Source: Actinomadura syzygii
GTDB taxonomy: Bacteria; Actinomycetota; Actinomycetes; Streptosporangiales; Streptosporangiaceae
NCBI RefSeq assembly: GCF_008085905.1
Contig: NZ_VSFF01000009.1
Span: 186,001 to 250,000 of the forward strand
Direction: 5' to 3'
Length of the DNA: 64,000 nt
Shown piece by piece: positions 1-7,717 of this stretch. The translations under genes were made by a program, and so were the position numbers. How positions within the stretch are numbered: position 1 is the first letter of the stretch; each line of letters opens with the position of its first letter. The notes under the pieces are model-generated. The model saw only the letters and a list, made by a program, of their open reading frames with translations. It made no database searches and was not told the origin of the DNA.

Positions 1-521
1 CCGAGCGCGAGCGGCGCCATGCCCGCCGCGACGGCCGCCGCCGCGCCGCCGCTCGACCCGCCGGGCGTGCGCGAGGCGTCCCACGGGTTGCGGGTGACGC
101 CGGTCAGCGGGCCGTCGGTGACGCCCTTCCACGCGAACTCGGGCGTGGTGGTCTTGCCGACGAACACCGCGCCCTGCTCGCGGAGGCGGGCGACGGCGGG
201 CGAGTCCTCGTCCCAGGGGCCCGCCGGGTCGATCGTCGTGGAGCCGCGCAGCGTCGGCCAGCCGCGGGTGAGGAAGACGTCCTTGATCGAGACGGGCACG
301 CCGTCCAGCGCGCCGAGCGGCGCGCCGCGCCGCCTCCGGTCGGCCGCCGCGCGGGCCATGTCGAGGGTGGTGTCCGGGTCGACCAGGCAGAACGCGTTGA
401 GCTCCGGATCGTCGCGCTCGATCCTGGCGAGGACGGCCGCGGCCGCCTCGACCGGGGACAGCGTCCCCGCCTCGTACGCCGCCAGCAGTTCGGTCGCGGT
501 CAGGTCGGCCGCGTCGGTCAT
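1..521 (-). CDS. amidase signature family enzyme (C-terminal part outside window)
   Basis: This is the N-terminal 173 residues of an amidase-signature hydrolase, which cleaves an amide of unknown identity. The conserved SIKD lysine (K80) and the GGSSGG segment (S156/S157, the cis-serine region) are visible; the nucleophile serine lies past the window edge. The ATG at 521 follows the stop of the dehydrogenase gene (524-526) by only two bases, so the two are almost certainly co-transcribed. Neighbouring racemase/isomerase, DUF3830 and aminotransferase genes suggest it hydrolyses an intermediate of the same pathway. The family is clear; the substrate cannot be read from sequence. Confidence 0.9.
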   Translation of the reverse strand, partial: MTDAADLTATELLAAYEAGTLSPVEAAAAVLARIERDDPELNAFCLVDPDTTLDMARAAADRRRRGAPLGALDGVPVSIKDVFLTRGWPTLRGSTTIDPAGPWDEDSPAVARLREQGAVFVGKTTTPEFAWKGVTDGPLTGVTRNPWDASRTPGGSSGGAAAAVAAGMAPLAL

Positions 522-523
522 GG

Positions 524-1543
524 CTACCCCCTCTGGTTCTGTCCGGCGTCCGAGCCGACGTAGCCGAGCCGCTTGTCGACGACGTTGCGCAGCGGACGGC
601 CGGACACGTAGCGGCCGAGGTTCTCGGTGAACAGGTGGACCAGCTCGTCCCGCCAGCCGACGACGTCGCCGGACATGTGCGGGGAGACGATCACGTTCGG
701 CATGTCCCACAGCGGCGAGGACGGCGGGAGCGGCTCGTCCTCGAACACGTCGAGCGCCGCGCCCGCGATGCGCCCCGCGGACAGGGCCTTGACGAGGTCG
801 GGCTCGGCGACCAGCCCGCCGCGCCCGACGTTGATCAGCCGGGCGGACGGCCGCATCCGGTCCAGCGCGGCGGCGTCGATCATGCCGCGGGTCTGCGCGG
901 TGAGGGGCGCCGCCAGCACGACGTAGTCGGCCTCGGCGAGCGCCTCGCCGAGCGCCGCCACCGACTTCACGACCCCGAAGTCGGGGTCGCCGTCGCGGGC
1001 GGTCCGGCCCGCGCCGCAGACGGCGAGGCCCGCCGCCGACAGTCGGCGGGCGATCGCGCGGCCGATCGGCCCGGTGCCGACGACGAGCGCGCGGGCGCCG
1101 GTGATCCGCTCGGTCTCGCGGTGCCGCCAGCGCCGCTCGCCCTGGAGCCGGACGGTCGTGCCGAAGTCCTTGGCGAACGCGAGCACCAGCCCGAGGACGT
1201 ATTCTGCGATCGGCTCGTCGAACACGCCTCGCGAGTTGGTGACGACCACATCGCTTTCCGCGAGGGCGGGGAAGGCCAGCCGGTCGACCCCCGCGCTCGC
1301 GATGTGGACCCAGGACGGGCCGCCCGCGGACGGCCAGGAACCGGCCACCGCGTCGGACAGGAAATCCCACATGAAGAACACGTCGGCGTCCGGGAGGGCG
1401 TCCGCGAGCTGCGGTTCGTGGACGTACCGGACGCGGCCGAGCCGCTCGGCCTCGGCCATCTCGCGGGGCTGAACGTCCCCCGTGAGCACCACCACGCGGG
1501 GCGGCGCGGCGGGTGTGGGCAGGACATGCTCCATCGGCGCCAC
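524..1543 (-). CDS. D-2-hydroxyacid dehydrogenase (NAD-dependent)
   Basis: A 339-residue cytosolic oxidoreductase of the D-2-hydroxyacid dehydrogenase family, which interconverts a 2-hydroxy and a 2-oxo acid. The NAD-binding GTGPIG motif lies near residue 156. The catalytic arginine is in NVGRGG, the glutamate in FEDEPL and the histidine in SPHMSG, so the active site looks intact. The start is GTG at 1543, or ATG at 1534; neither has a strong ribosome binding site. It is first in a minus-strand operon with the amidase and is driven by a promoter that shares an operator with the divergent plus-strand genes. A role in the same catabolic route is inferred. Confidence 0.9.
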   Translation of the reverse strand: MAPMEHVLPTPAAPPRVVVLTGDVQPREMAEAERLGRVRYVHEPQLADALPDADVFFMWDFLSDAVAGSWPSAGGPSWVHIASAGVDRLAFPALAESDVVVTNSRGVFDEPIAEYVLGLVLAFAKDFGTTVRLQGERRWRHRETERITGARALVVGTGPIGRAIARRLSAAGLAVCGAGRTARDGDPDFGVVKSVAALGEALAEADYVVLAAPLTAQTRGMIDAAALDRMRPSARLINVGRGGLVAEPDLVKALSAGRIAGAALDVFEDEPLPPSSPLWDMPNVIVSPHMSGDVVGWRDELVHLFTENLGRYVSGRPLRNVVDKRLGYVGSDAGQNQRG

Positions 1544-1587
1544 TTTCAGGGAGTGGTGAATTTACGTGAAGGCAACTCGGGGAGGCA

Positions 1588-1626
1588 TTGACACGCTAGG
1601 AAGCGTTCGTAGGATTGTCAACAATC
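1588..1626. promoter_or_regulatory. overlapping divergent promoters
   Basis: On the plus strand TTGACA (1588-1593) and TAGGAT (1610-1615) are separated by 16 bp and would drive the DUF3830 operon. On the minus strand TTGACA (1621 down to 1616) and TAGCGT (1598 down to 1593) are separated by 17 bp and would drive the dehydrogenase-amidase pair. The two promoters lie on top of each other and share one inverted repeat, so a single bound repressor could close both. Confidence 0.75.
1613..1626. promoter_or_regulatory. GntR/FCD operator candidate 1
   Basis: GATTGTCAACAATC is an inverted repeat with arms GATTGT/ACAATC around a 2-bp centre. It overlaps the plus-strand -10 and the minus-strand -35. 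FadR/FCD-type GntR proteins typically bind TNGTNNNACNA-like sites, and a GntR-FCD gene sits at 3929-4588. A near-identical repeat lies upstream of the aminotransferase at 4633-4648. Confidence 0.75.
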
Positions 1627-1817
1627 AGCGCGGTGCCCCGCCAGCCCCGGTCACCGCAAAGAGATCGTGTGCTGTAAGACCGTCGCAACCGCTGCCATGA
1701 GGCCAGGACGGATCCCAGAGCGCTCTAACTGCCGTGGGGGGTCTCCCCCACCGAAACACGGAGAGTCCTTCGGGTGGCGACGCTCTCGCCCACCCCTGTG
1801 CACGGGGAGGTCCCAGC
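1627..1817 (+). promoter_or_regulatory. long structured 5' leader of the DUF3830 operon
   Basis: About 190 nt separate the predicted transcription start from the ATG at 1818. The last 90 nt can fold into several hairpins: GTGGGGG-GTCT-CCCCCAC near 1734-1751, GGGTGGCGA against TCGCCCACCC around 1772-1795, and CCCC (1793-1796) against GGGG (1804-1807). The last of these would hide the ribosome binding site GGGGAGG. I could not match it to a riboswitch class I know. It may simply be GC-rich leader. Confidence 0.35.
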
Positions 1818-2312
1818 ATGCCCAAGCTCATGACCATCACTCTGGAGCACCGCGGCGTCTCATGCGTCGCGGAACTGCTGGAGAAGGACGCGCCGCGGAC
1901 GTGTGAGGCCGTATGGCGCTCCCTGCCCCTCGGCGGCGACGCCTACCACGCCAAGTACGCCCGCAACGAGGTCTACACGATGGTCGAACGGTTCACCGAG
2001 GACGAAGTCGGCCTCGAGAACCCCACCGTCACGCCGATCCCCGGCGACGTCGTCTTCTTCTCGTTCGCCGGCGGCATGCTCGACCGGCGGTTCAAGGAGG
2101 AGAAGGGCATCCACGGGCTGCCCGGCGTCATCGATCTCGCGATCTTCTACGGGCGCAACAACCTGCTGCTCAACGGGGACGTCGGCTGGGTTCCCGGCAA
2201 CGTCTACGCGACGATCGTGGACGGTCTCGACCGGATGGCCGAGGCGTGCAACGACGTGTGGCGGTCCGGCGGCGTCGGCGAGCGGCTGGTCTACAGCCGC
2301 GCCGAGTCCTAG
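1818..2312 (+). CDS. DUF3830 family protein (cyclophilin-like fold)
   Basis: A 164-residue soluble protein that I recognise as DUF3830, a small family predicted to adopt a cyclophilin-like barrel and often encoded next to Asp/Glu racemase-type enzymes. The ATG at 1818 is preceded by GGGGAGG with 7-nt spacing, which decides the start over an upstream in-frame ATG at 1734. It carries FSFAGGMLD and GVIDLAIFYGRNNLL segments and no signal peptide. It leads the plus-strand operon of the cluster, behind a long structured leader. No enzymatic function is established for the family as far as I know. Confidence 0.8.
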   Translation: MPKLMTITLEHRGVSCVAELLEKDAPRTCEAVWRSLPLGGDAYHAKYARNEVYTMVERFTEDEVGLENPTVTPIPGDVVFFSFAGGMLDRRFKEEKGIHGLPGVIDLAIFYGRNNLLLNGDVGWVPGNVYATIVDGLDRMAEACNDVWRSGGVGERLVYSRAES

Positions 2313-2328
2313 AGCGGTGGCCTCGCAG

Positions 2329-3090
2329 ATGGCATTCGACCCCACGCTGGTCGTCGGCCCCGAGCTGCTCGCCCAGCACGGCATCGGCGTGGTCGCGCCC
2401 TTCGACTTCGCCCTCGACCGCGAGCTGTGGCGGTGGACCCCCGACGACGTGTCCCTGTTCATGACCCGGCTCCCGTACGTGCCGGTGCCGGTCACGGTGG
2501 AGATGGCGTCCGCGCTGTCGGACCAGTCCATCGTCCGGCAGGCGACCCGGGACGTGCTCGCCCCCGAGCCGCTCGCCGTCGCCTACGCCTGCGCGTCCGG
2601 CAGCTTCATCCGCGGCAAGGCGGGCGAGCTGCAGCTCAACCAGGCCATGATGTCCGCGGGCGCGCCCGTGTCGACGACCACGTCCGGCGCGCTCGTCGAG
2701 TCGCTGCGGCTGCTCGACGTCCGGCGGATCGCGGTCGTCACCCCCTACATCGACGCCGTCACCGAGCGGCTGGTGACGTTCCTCGGCGAGTACGGCATCG
2801 AGGTGGTGTCGTCCGTCGGGATGGGGCTGCTCAGCCACATCTGGAAGGTCGGCTACGGCGAGATCGTCTCGGCGGTGTCGTCGGTCGACCGGCCGGAGGC
2901 CGACGCGGTCTACATCAGCTGCACGAACGTCCCGACCTACGACATCATCGCGCCGCTGGAGCAGATGATCGGGAAGCCGGTCCTCACCGCCAACCAGGTG
3001 ACGATGTGCACCGCGCTGCGCGCGATGGGCCGCTCGGCGGCCGGTCCCGGGCAGTCGCTGGTGCGGCTCGCCCCGTCCACCGCGGCATGA
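2329..3090 (+). CDS. maleate isomerase / Asp-Glu racemase family enzyme, paralogue 1
   Basis: A 253-residue member of the Asp/Glu racemase superfamily, closest in pattern to maleate cis-trans isomerase and arylmalonate decarboxylase. Both expected active-site cysteines are present: C88 in ACASGSF and C198 in ISCTNV. It would act on a small dicarboxylate or malonate-like acid in the cytosol. An in-frame GTG at 2317 is an alternative start; the ATG has GGTGG upstream. It follows DUF3830 by 16 bp and overlaps the next paralogue by ATGA. The exact reaction is not deducible. Confidence 0.88.
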   Translation: MAFDPTLVVGPELLAQHGIGVVAPFDFALDRELWRWTPDDVSLFMTRLPYVPVPVTVEMASALSDQSIVRQATRDVLAPEPLAVAYACASGSFIRGKAGELQLNQAMMSAGAPVSTTTSGALVESLRLLDVRRIAVVTPYIDAVTERLVTFLGEYGIEVVSSVGMGLLSHIWKVGYGEIVSAVSSVDRPEADAVYISCTNVPTYDIIAPLEQMIGKPVLTANQVTMCTALRAMGRSAAGPGQSLVRLAPSTAA

Positions 3091-3911
3091 TCGACACGAG
3101 CGTTAGGATGAGCGATCCCATGCGTCAGAACTCCTTGAGCGCCGGTTTCCTCTACCCCGGCTTCAGCGCCGAGGACGACTATCCGGCCATCGAGCGCGCC
3201 CTCGGCGGGGTGAGCCTGCCGGTCGTCCACACGCTGATGCGCGAGGACGCCCACCGCGTCGACGCGCTGCTCGACATCGGCGGCGCCGACGTCCTCGGCG
3301 ACGGGGCGCGGACGCTGCGCGGCACCGGCGTCCAGGCCGCCGTGTGGGCGTGCACCAGCGGGAGCTTCGTCTTCGGCTGGGACGGCGCGGCCCAGCAGGT
3401 CGCGGGCGTCGCGGAGGCCGCGGGGGTGCCCGCGTCCAGCACGTCGTTCGCGTTCGTGCACGCCGCGCGGGCGCTCGGCCTGACGAGGGTCGCGGTCGCC
3501 GCGACCTACCCGGCCGACGTCGCGGAGCGGTTCGTCGCCTTCCTCGGCCACGCCGGGATCGAGGTCGTGGCGCTGTCCTGCCGCGGCATCGTCACCGCCG
3601 CCGAGGTCGGCACCCTCGGCCGGGACGAGGTCCTCGCGTTCGTCGCGGCCAACGACCACCCGGACGCCGAGGCGGTGCTGGTGCCCGACACCGCGCTGCA
3701 CACCGTGTCCTGGCTCGACGAGTTGGAGGCGCGGGTCGGCAAGCCCGTGCTGACCGCGAACCAGGTGAGCGTGTGGGAGGGGCTGCGCCTCGCGGCGGGC
3801 CCGGCGGGCCTCGCGCCGCGCACCGGGCTCGGCAAGCTGTTCGCGGTGCCCGCCCCCGTCCCCGGCACCGCGCCTGATGACGAGCGGGGAAGCAGTACCC
3901 CGCAGCGATAA
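3087..3911 (+). CDS. maleate isomerase / Asp-Glu racemase family, paralogue 2 lacking one cysteine
   Basis: A 274-residue paralogue of the preceding gene, translationally coupled to it by the overlap ATGA at 3087-3090 (ATG at 3108 and 3120 are alternatives). It keeps the first cysteine (C89 in WACTSGSF) but the position of the second reads VPDTALHT, so the catalytic cysteine is replaced by aspartate (D201). The C-terminal motif GKPVLTANQV is the same as in paralogue 1. With one cysteine it could not racemise by the usual two-cysteine route. It may be a decarboxylase/isomerase variant or the partner of a heteromer. Confidence 0.82.
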   Translation: MIDTSVRMSDPMRQNSLSAGFLYPGFSAEDDYPAIERALGGVSLPVVHTLMREDAHRVDALLDIGGADVLGDGARTLRGTGVQAAVWACTSGSFVFGWDGAAQQVAGVAEAAGVPASSTSFAFVHAARALGLTRVAVAATYPADVAERFVAFLGHAGIEVVALSCRGIVTAAEVGTLGRDEVLAFVAANDHPDAEAVLVPDTALHTVSWLDELEARVGKPVLTANQVSVWEGLRLAAGPAGLAPRTGLGKLFAVPAPVPGTAPDDERGSSTPQR

Positions 3912-3928
3912 AACGAAAGGGGCCCGCA

Positions 3929-4588
3929 ATGGGCCAGTTGGGTGAGCTGGAACCTGTCCCCCGGAAGTCCACCGTCGAGATCGTCTCGGACGAGCTGCGC
4001 TCGGCGATCATGTACGGCTCGCTCGCGCCCGGCGCCCAGCTCGGCGAGGCCGAGCTCGCCGGCCGGCTCGGCATCAGCCGGGGCCCGCTGCGCGAGGCGA
4101 TGCAGCGGCTCGTCCAGGAGGGGCTGCTGGTCAGCGAACCGCACCGCGGCCTGTTCGTGATCACGCTGGACGAGGGCGACGTCGAGGACGTCTACCTCGC
4201 CCGGCTCGCGATCGAGCGGGAGGCGTGCCGCCTGATCATGGAGCGGAACCGGGGCGAGGCGGTGGCCCGGCTCACCGACGCCCTCGACGCCCTCGTCGAC
4301 GCGGCGAGCCAGCGCGACCGCGTCGCGATGAGCGACGCCGACCAGGCGTTCCACGAGGTGCTGGTCAGCTCGTCCGGGAGCCCGCGGCTGGAGCGGATGG
4401 CGCACACGCTGCTGGTCGAGACGCGGATGTGCCTGAACGCGCTGCAGAACACCTACCCCGAGCCGTCCGAGCTGGTCGAGGAGCACCGCAGGCTGGTCGA
4501 CGCGATCGGCGACGGCGAGGAGGAGCGGCTGCTGAAGCTCATCGAGGAGCACATGACCGACTCCATCGACCGGCTCCGCGTCACCTAG
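3929..4588 (+). CDS. GntR family transcriptional regulator, FCD subfamily
   Basis: A 219-residue regulator with an N-terminal winged helix (residues 13-75, containing LAGRLGISRGPLREAMQRL) and a C-terminal all-helical FCD ligand domain. Acidic and histidine residues typical of FCD metal/ligand sites are visible in DQAFHEVLV, EEHRRLVDAI and EEHMTDSI. It lies 17 bp after paralogue 2 and precedes the aminotransferase. Two inverted repeats fitting FCD-GntR operators lie at the promoters that flank its operon, so it is likely the local repressor, relieved by a pathway intermediate. Confidence 0.92.
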   Translation: MGQLGELEPVPRKSTVEIVSDELRSAIMYGSLAPGAQLGEAELAGRLGISRGPLREAMQRLVQEGLLVSEPHRGLFVITLDEGDVEDVYLARLAIEREACRLIMERNRGEAVARLTDALDALVDAASQRDRVAMSDADQAFHEVLVSSSGSPRLERMAHTLLVETRMCLNALQNTYPEPSELVEEHRRLVDAIGDGEEERLLKLIEEHMTDSIDRLRVT

Positions 4589-4600
4589 CGCGCGGGCCAC

Positions 4601-4648
4601 TGGACAGTCGGCCGACCGACCACCTACATTGCAGATTGTCGACAATCT
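4601..4648 (+). promoter_or_regulatory. promoter with GntR/FCD operator candidate 2
   Basis: TGGACA (4601-4606) and TACATT (4625-4630) are 18 bp apart. Immediately downstream lies the perfect 16-bp palindrome AGATTGTCGACAATCT (4633-4648), covering the expected transcription start of the aminotransferase gene. Its core matches operator 1 except for the central two bases. A repressor bound here would block initiation. Confidence 0.75.
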
Positions 4649-4677
4649 ACCGCCAGACCTGATCATCGGAGGGACGC

Positions 4678-5931
4678 ATGGCGACGCTCTCACCCCTGCT
4701 CAAGCAGGCGACCCCCGTCCTGGCCGAGCGCGGCGAGGGCGTGTACCTCTACGACACCGCCGGCAACCGCCACCTGGACTTCACGGCGGGCATCGGAGTC
4801 ACCAACACCGGGCACTGCCACCCGCGCGTGGTCGAGGCGGCGCAGAAGCAGGTCGCGACGCTGATCCACGGCCAGTACACGACGGTCATGCACGAGCCGC
4901 TGCTGCGGCTCGTCGACGCGCTCGGCGAGGTGCTCCCGGACGGCCTCGACTCGCTGTTCTTCCTCAACAGCGGCAGCGAGGCGGTCGAGGCGTCCATCCG
5001 GCTCGCCCGGCACGCCACCGGACGGCAGAACATCGTCGTCTTCCACGGCTCCTTCCACGGCCGGACGATGGGCGCCGCCGCGCTCACCACGGCGGGCACC
5101 AAGTTCCGCGCCGGGATCGGCCCGCTGATGCCGGGCGTCGCCGTCGCGCCGTTCCCGCAGGCGTACCGGTACGGCTGGTCCGAGGACGAGGCCGTCCGGT
5201 TCGCCCTCCGCGAACTCGACTACCTGCTCGCGACGGTGAGCCCCGCGTCCGACACGGCCGCGTTCATGGTCGAGCCGGTGCTCGGGGAGGGCGGCTACAT
5301 CCCGGCGCCTCCCGCGTTCCTTGAGGGGCTGCGCGAGCGTGCCGACCGGCACGGGATCCTCCTGATCGTGGACGAGGTCCAGACCGGCTTCGGCCGCACC
5401 GGGCGCTTCTGGGGCCACGAGCACTCGGCCGCGCGTCCCGACGTCCTGATCACCGCGAAGGGGCTGGCCAGCGGGTTCCCGCTGTCGGCGATCGCGGCCC
5501 CGGCGGCGCTGATGGAGCAGGCGTGGCCCGGCTCGCAGGGCGGCACCTACGGCGGCAACGCGGTGTCCTGCGCCGCCGCGCTCGCGACGCTGCGGGTCGT
5601 CCAGGACGAGGACCTCGTCGGCAACTCCGAGCGCCAGGGCGCGCGGTTGGGCGACGGGCTCCGCAAGGTCGCCGCCGACCACCCCGTGATCGGCGACGTG
5701 CGCGGGCTCGGGCTGATGCAGGCGAGCGAGTTCACCGGCGCGGACGGCGAGCCCGACGCGGCCGCCGCGCAGCGCGCGCACAAGGCCGCCACCGAGCGCG
5801 GCCTCCTGCTCCTGACCTGCGGCGCGTACGGGAACGTCGTGCGGATGATCCCGCCGCTGATCGTCACGGCGGAGCAGGTCGACGAGGCTCTCGGGCTGTG
5901 GTCCGCGGCGGTCGCCGACGCGGTCGGCTGA
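4678..5931 (+). CDS. class III PLP-dependent aminotransferase
   Basis: A 417-residue fold-type I aminotransferase of the GABA/acetylornithine class, moving an amino group from an omega- or alpha-amino donor to a keto acid. The PLP lysine is K261 in ITAKGLASG. GSEAVEASIRLARHATG, the VDEVQTGFGRTG segment with the PLP aspartate, and GGTYGGNAVSCAAA are all intact. A GGAGGGACG ribosome binding site precedes ATG 4678. It has its own promoter and operator, separate from the genes upstream. It would feed or drain the keto acid handled by the dehydrogenase at the other end of the cluster; this link is inferred. Confidence 0.92.
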   Translation: MATLSPLLKQATPVLAERGEGVYLYDTAGNRHLDFTAGIGVTNTGHCHPRVVEAAQKQVATLIHGQYTTVMHEPLLRLVDALGEVLPDGLDSLFFLNSGSEAVEASIRLARHATGRQNIVVFHGSFHGRTMGAAALTTAGTKFRAGIGPLMPGVAVAPFPQAYRYGWSEDEAVRFALRELDYLLATVSPASDTAAFMVEPVLGEGGYIPAPPAFLEGLRERADRHGILLIVDEVQTGFGRTGRFWGHEHSAARPDVLITAKGLASGFPLSAIAAPAALMEQAWPGSQGGTYGGNAVSCAAALATLRVVQDEDLVGNSERQGARLGDGLRKVAADHPVIGDVRGLGLMQASEFTGADGEPDAAAAQRAHKAATERGLLLLTCGAYGNVVRMIPPLIVTAEQVDEALGLWSAAVADAVG

Positions 5932-5947
5932 CACCGCCCGAGGGCGC

Positions 5948-6007
5948 GACGCCGCCTCCTTTGGACTCCGTGTCACGACTGTGAGCACGGGCCGGGGAGG
6001 CGGCGTC
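5948..6007. terminator. bidirectional hairpin terminator
   Basis: GACGCCGCCTCC (5948-5959) pairs perfectly with GGAGGCGGCGTC (5996-6007). The 36-nt loop contains a second possible stem CCGTG/CACGG. A TTTT run follows on the plus strand. It lies between the convergent aminotransferase and TetR genes, where a terminator is expected. Confidence 0.8.
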
Positions 6008-6033
6008 CGCCTTTTCCGGCGTGGAACCGGGCT

Positions 6034-6720
6034 CTAGCCCGCCCGGACCAGCCCGTCGACGAGGGCGCGCAGGCCGTCGAGGTAGGTGTCCTCGGCGGTG
6101 AGGGACGCCCAGCGCTCGCCGAGCGAGGCCAGCCTGGGCAGTTCGTCCGGGTCGAGGTCGGCGAACAGGCGGTCGCGGTAGGTGGGCCGGCCGTCGCGGT
6201 CGCGCCTGCGGCCGGACGACGCGCGGATCATCAGCTCCCCCGCCATGTGGTACCAGATCGCCCGGTAGGCGTAGACGGCCCGCTCGACGCCGAGCCCGCA
6301 CTCCACCAGCCCGTCGATGATCCGCTCGACGTACCAGAGCGCCGACTCCGCCATCAGGTCGTCGGCGGAGAGCAGCTCCACGACCCACGGGTACGCGGCG
6401 AGGACGTCGCGGATCGCGGCGGCGAGGACGACGACGCGCTCGCGCGGGTCGGCGGGCAGCTCGGGCCTGCGCAGCGACCGGGCGGCGTAGTCGTCCAGCA
6501 GCAGGACGAGCAGCTCCTCCTTGTCGCGGACGTGGTGGTAGATGGCCATGGGCGTGCTGCCGACGTCCCGGGCCAGCCGGCGCATGGTCAGGCGGTCCAC
6601 GCCCTCCTCGTCCACGATCCGGCGGGCGGCCTCGACGATCTCCGCGCGGGAGATGCGCGGCGGCCTGCCGCGCGGGGCGGACGGCGGCTGGGCGGGCGGC
6701 TGCGGCATGCGGTCCATCAT
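6034..6720 (-). CDS. TetR family regulator with TetR-type C-terminal domain
   Basis: A 228-residue repressor. The N-terminal helix-turn-helix (about residues 27-70) reads ISRAEIVEAARRIVDEEGVDRLTMRRLARDVG in two pieces, followed by AIYHHVRDKEEL, which is characteristic of drug-responsive TetR proteins. The C-terminal helical domain contains a long AYPWVVELLS segment. It is divergent from an MFS gene with only 42 bp between start codons, the usual repressor/efflux arrangement, but the efflux gene is broken. The start could be ATG 6720, 6717 or 6708. Confidence 0.88.
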   Translation of the reverse strand: MMDRMPQPPAQPPSAPRGRPPRISRAEIVEAARRIVDEEGVDRLTMRRLARDVGSTPMAIYHHVRDKEELLVLLLDDYAARSLRRPELPADPRERVVVLAAAIRDVLAAYPWVVELLSADDLMAESALWYVERIIDGLVECGLGVERAVYAYRAIWYHMAGELMIRASSGRRRDRDGRPTYRDRLFADLDPDELPRLASLGERWASLTAEDTYLDGLRALVDGLVRAG

Positions 6721-6753
6721 TCCCGCTCGAAATCCGGCGGTGGGCCGGGCTAC

Positions 6754-6773
6754 TTTTCTTGCATGTACAAAAA
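6754..6773. promoter_or_regulatory. imperfect palindrome at the TetR/MFS boundary
   Basis: TTTTCTTGCATGTACAAAAA is an AT-rich imperfect palindrome (14 of 20 positions symmetric) centred on the MFS start codon at 6763. TACTTT (6751-6756) sits one -10 distance upstream of that ATG, so the transcript is probably leaderless. It is the obvious candidate operator for the divergent TetR protein. Confidence 0.45.
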
Positions 6774-7702
6774 TAATGGAGAACGGCCCGCGGCGGTGCT
6801 GGCGGCCGCGTCCGCCGCCCAGTTCGTCGTCGCGCTGGACATGGCCGTGGTCAACGTCGCGCTGCCCGCCGTCCGGGGTGAACGCGGCGGGCGGGGCGCT
6901 CGGCGTCCTCGCGGGCGGCGTGCTCACCGAGTACGCGGGCTGGCGGTGGGTGATGTTCGTCAACCTGCCGATCGTGGCGGTCGCGCTGGCGCTCGTCCCG
7001 GCGGGCGTGCGCGAGTCGCGGAACCCCGGGCCCCGGGAGCGGATGGACGTCCTCGGCGCGGTGCTCGCGACGTCCGGGATCGGGCTGCTGGTGTTCGGGG
7101 TCGTCCGCACCGACGTCCGGGGGTGGACGTCCGCCGCGACCCTCGGGACGCTCGCCGCCGCGTTCGCCCTGCTGGCCGCGTTCGTCGCGGTCGAGGCGCG
7201 CGTGCGGTCGCCGCTCGTCCGGCTCGGCCTGCTGCGGAGCCGCTGGGTGGGCGGCGCGAACGTGATCGTCTTCCTCGCGGCGGCGGGCCAGTTCGCCGGG
7301 TTCTACTTCGTGTCGCTGTACATGCAGGAGGTGCTCGGGATGGGCGCCGCCGCGACCGGCGCCGCCTTCCTCCCGTTCTCCGCCGGGGTCGTGCTCGGGA
7401 CGGTCGCCGCCGCCGCGACGACCGGCGTCGCGGCGCGCGAGGGGGGCATGGCGTCCGGCCTGCTGAACAGCTCCCGGCAGCTCGGCGGGTGCGTCGGCGT
7501 CGCCGCGCTCGCCACCGTCGCCGCGCACCGCACCGGGACGGGCACGTCCCCGGCGGCGCTCAACGACGGCTTCGCCCTGAGCCTCGCGGTCGGCGCGGGC
7601 CTGTTCGTGCCGGCCGCGCTCGTCGCCGTGGCGCTCCCCCGGCGCGCCGCCGGGGGCTCGTCCGCCGCGGTCGCGGAACCTCGACTGGAAAGAACACGCT
7701 GA
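6763..7702 (+). pseudogene. DHA2-type MFS drug transporter, two internal deletions, frameshifted
   Basis: The reading frame starting at ATG 6763 gives a typical first membrane helix (FVVALDMAVVNVALPAVR). At about 6875 homology jumps to another frame at GVNAAGGALGVLAGGVLTEY, the segment normally found about 100 residues later, so helices 2-4 are missing and the frame is broken. A second, in-frame gap near 7400-7425 joins SAGVVLGTVAAA directly to ATTGVAAREGG, losing about 60 residues. The rest (RWVMFVNLP, LLNSSRQLGG, end at TGA 7700) is recognisable. Compared with the intact MFS at 54614-56035 it cannot make a working 14-helix transporter. An assembly error is possible. Confidence 0.8.
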
Positions 7703-7717
7703 GCGGCCTGACGCGGA

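Noticed and set aside
1627..1817. Known riboswitch class (guanidine, glutamine, SAM types considered)
   Set aside because: The conserved cores of the classes I can recall were not visible; only generic hairpins were.
6763..7702. Programmed frameshift to restore the MFS protein
   Set aside because: About 100 residues are missing at the frame change and about 60 more later, so no frameshift could restore the protein.
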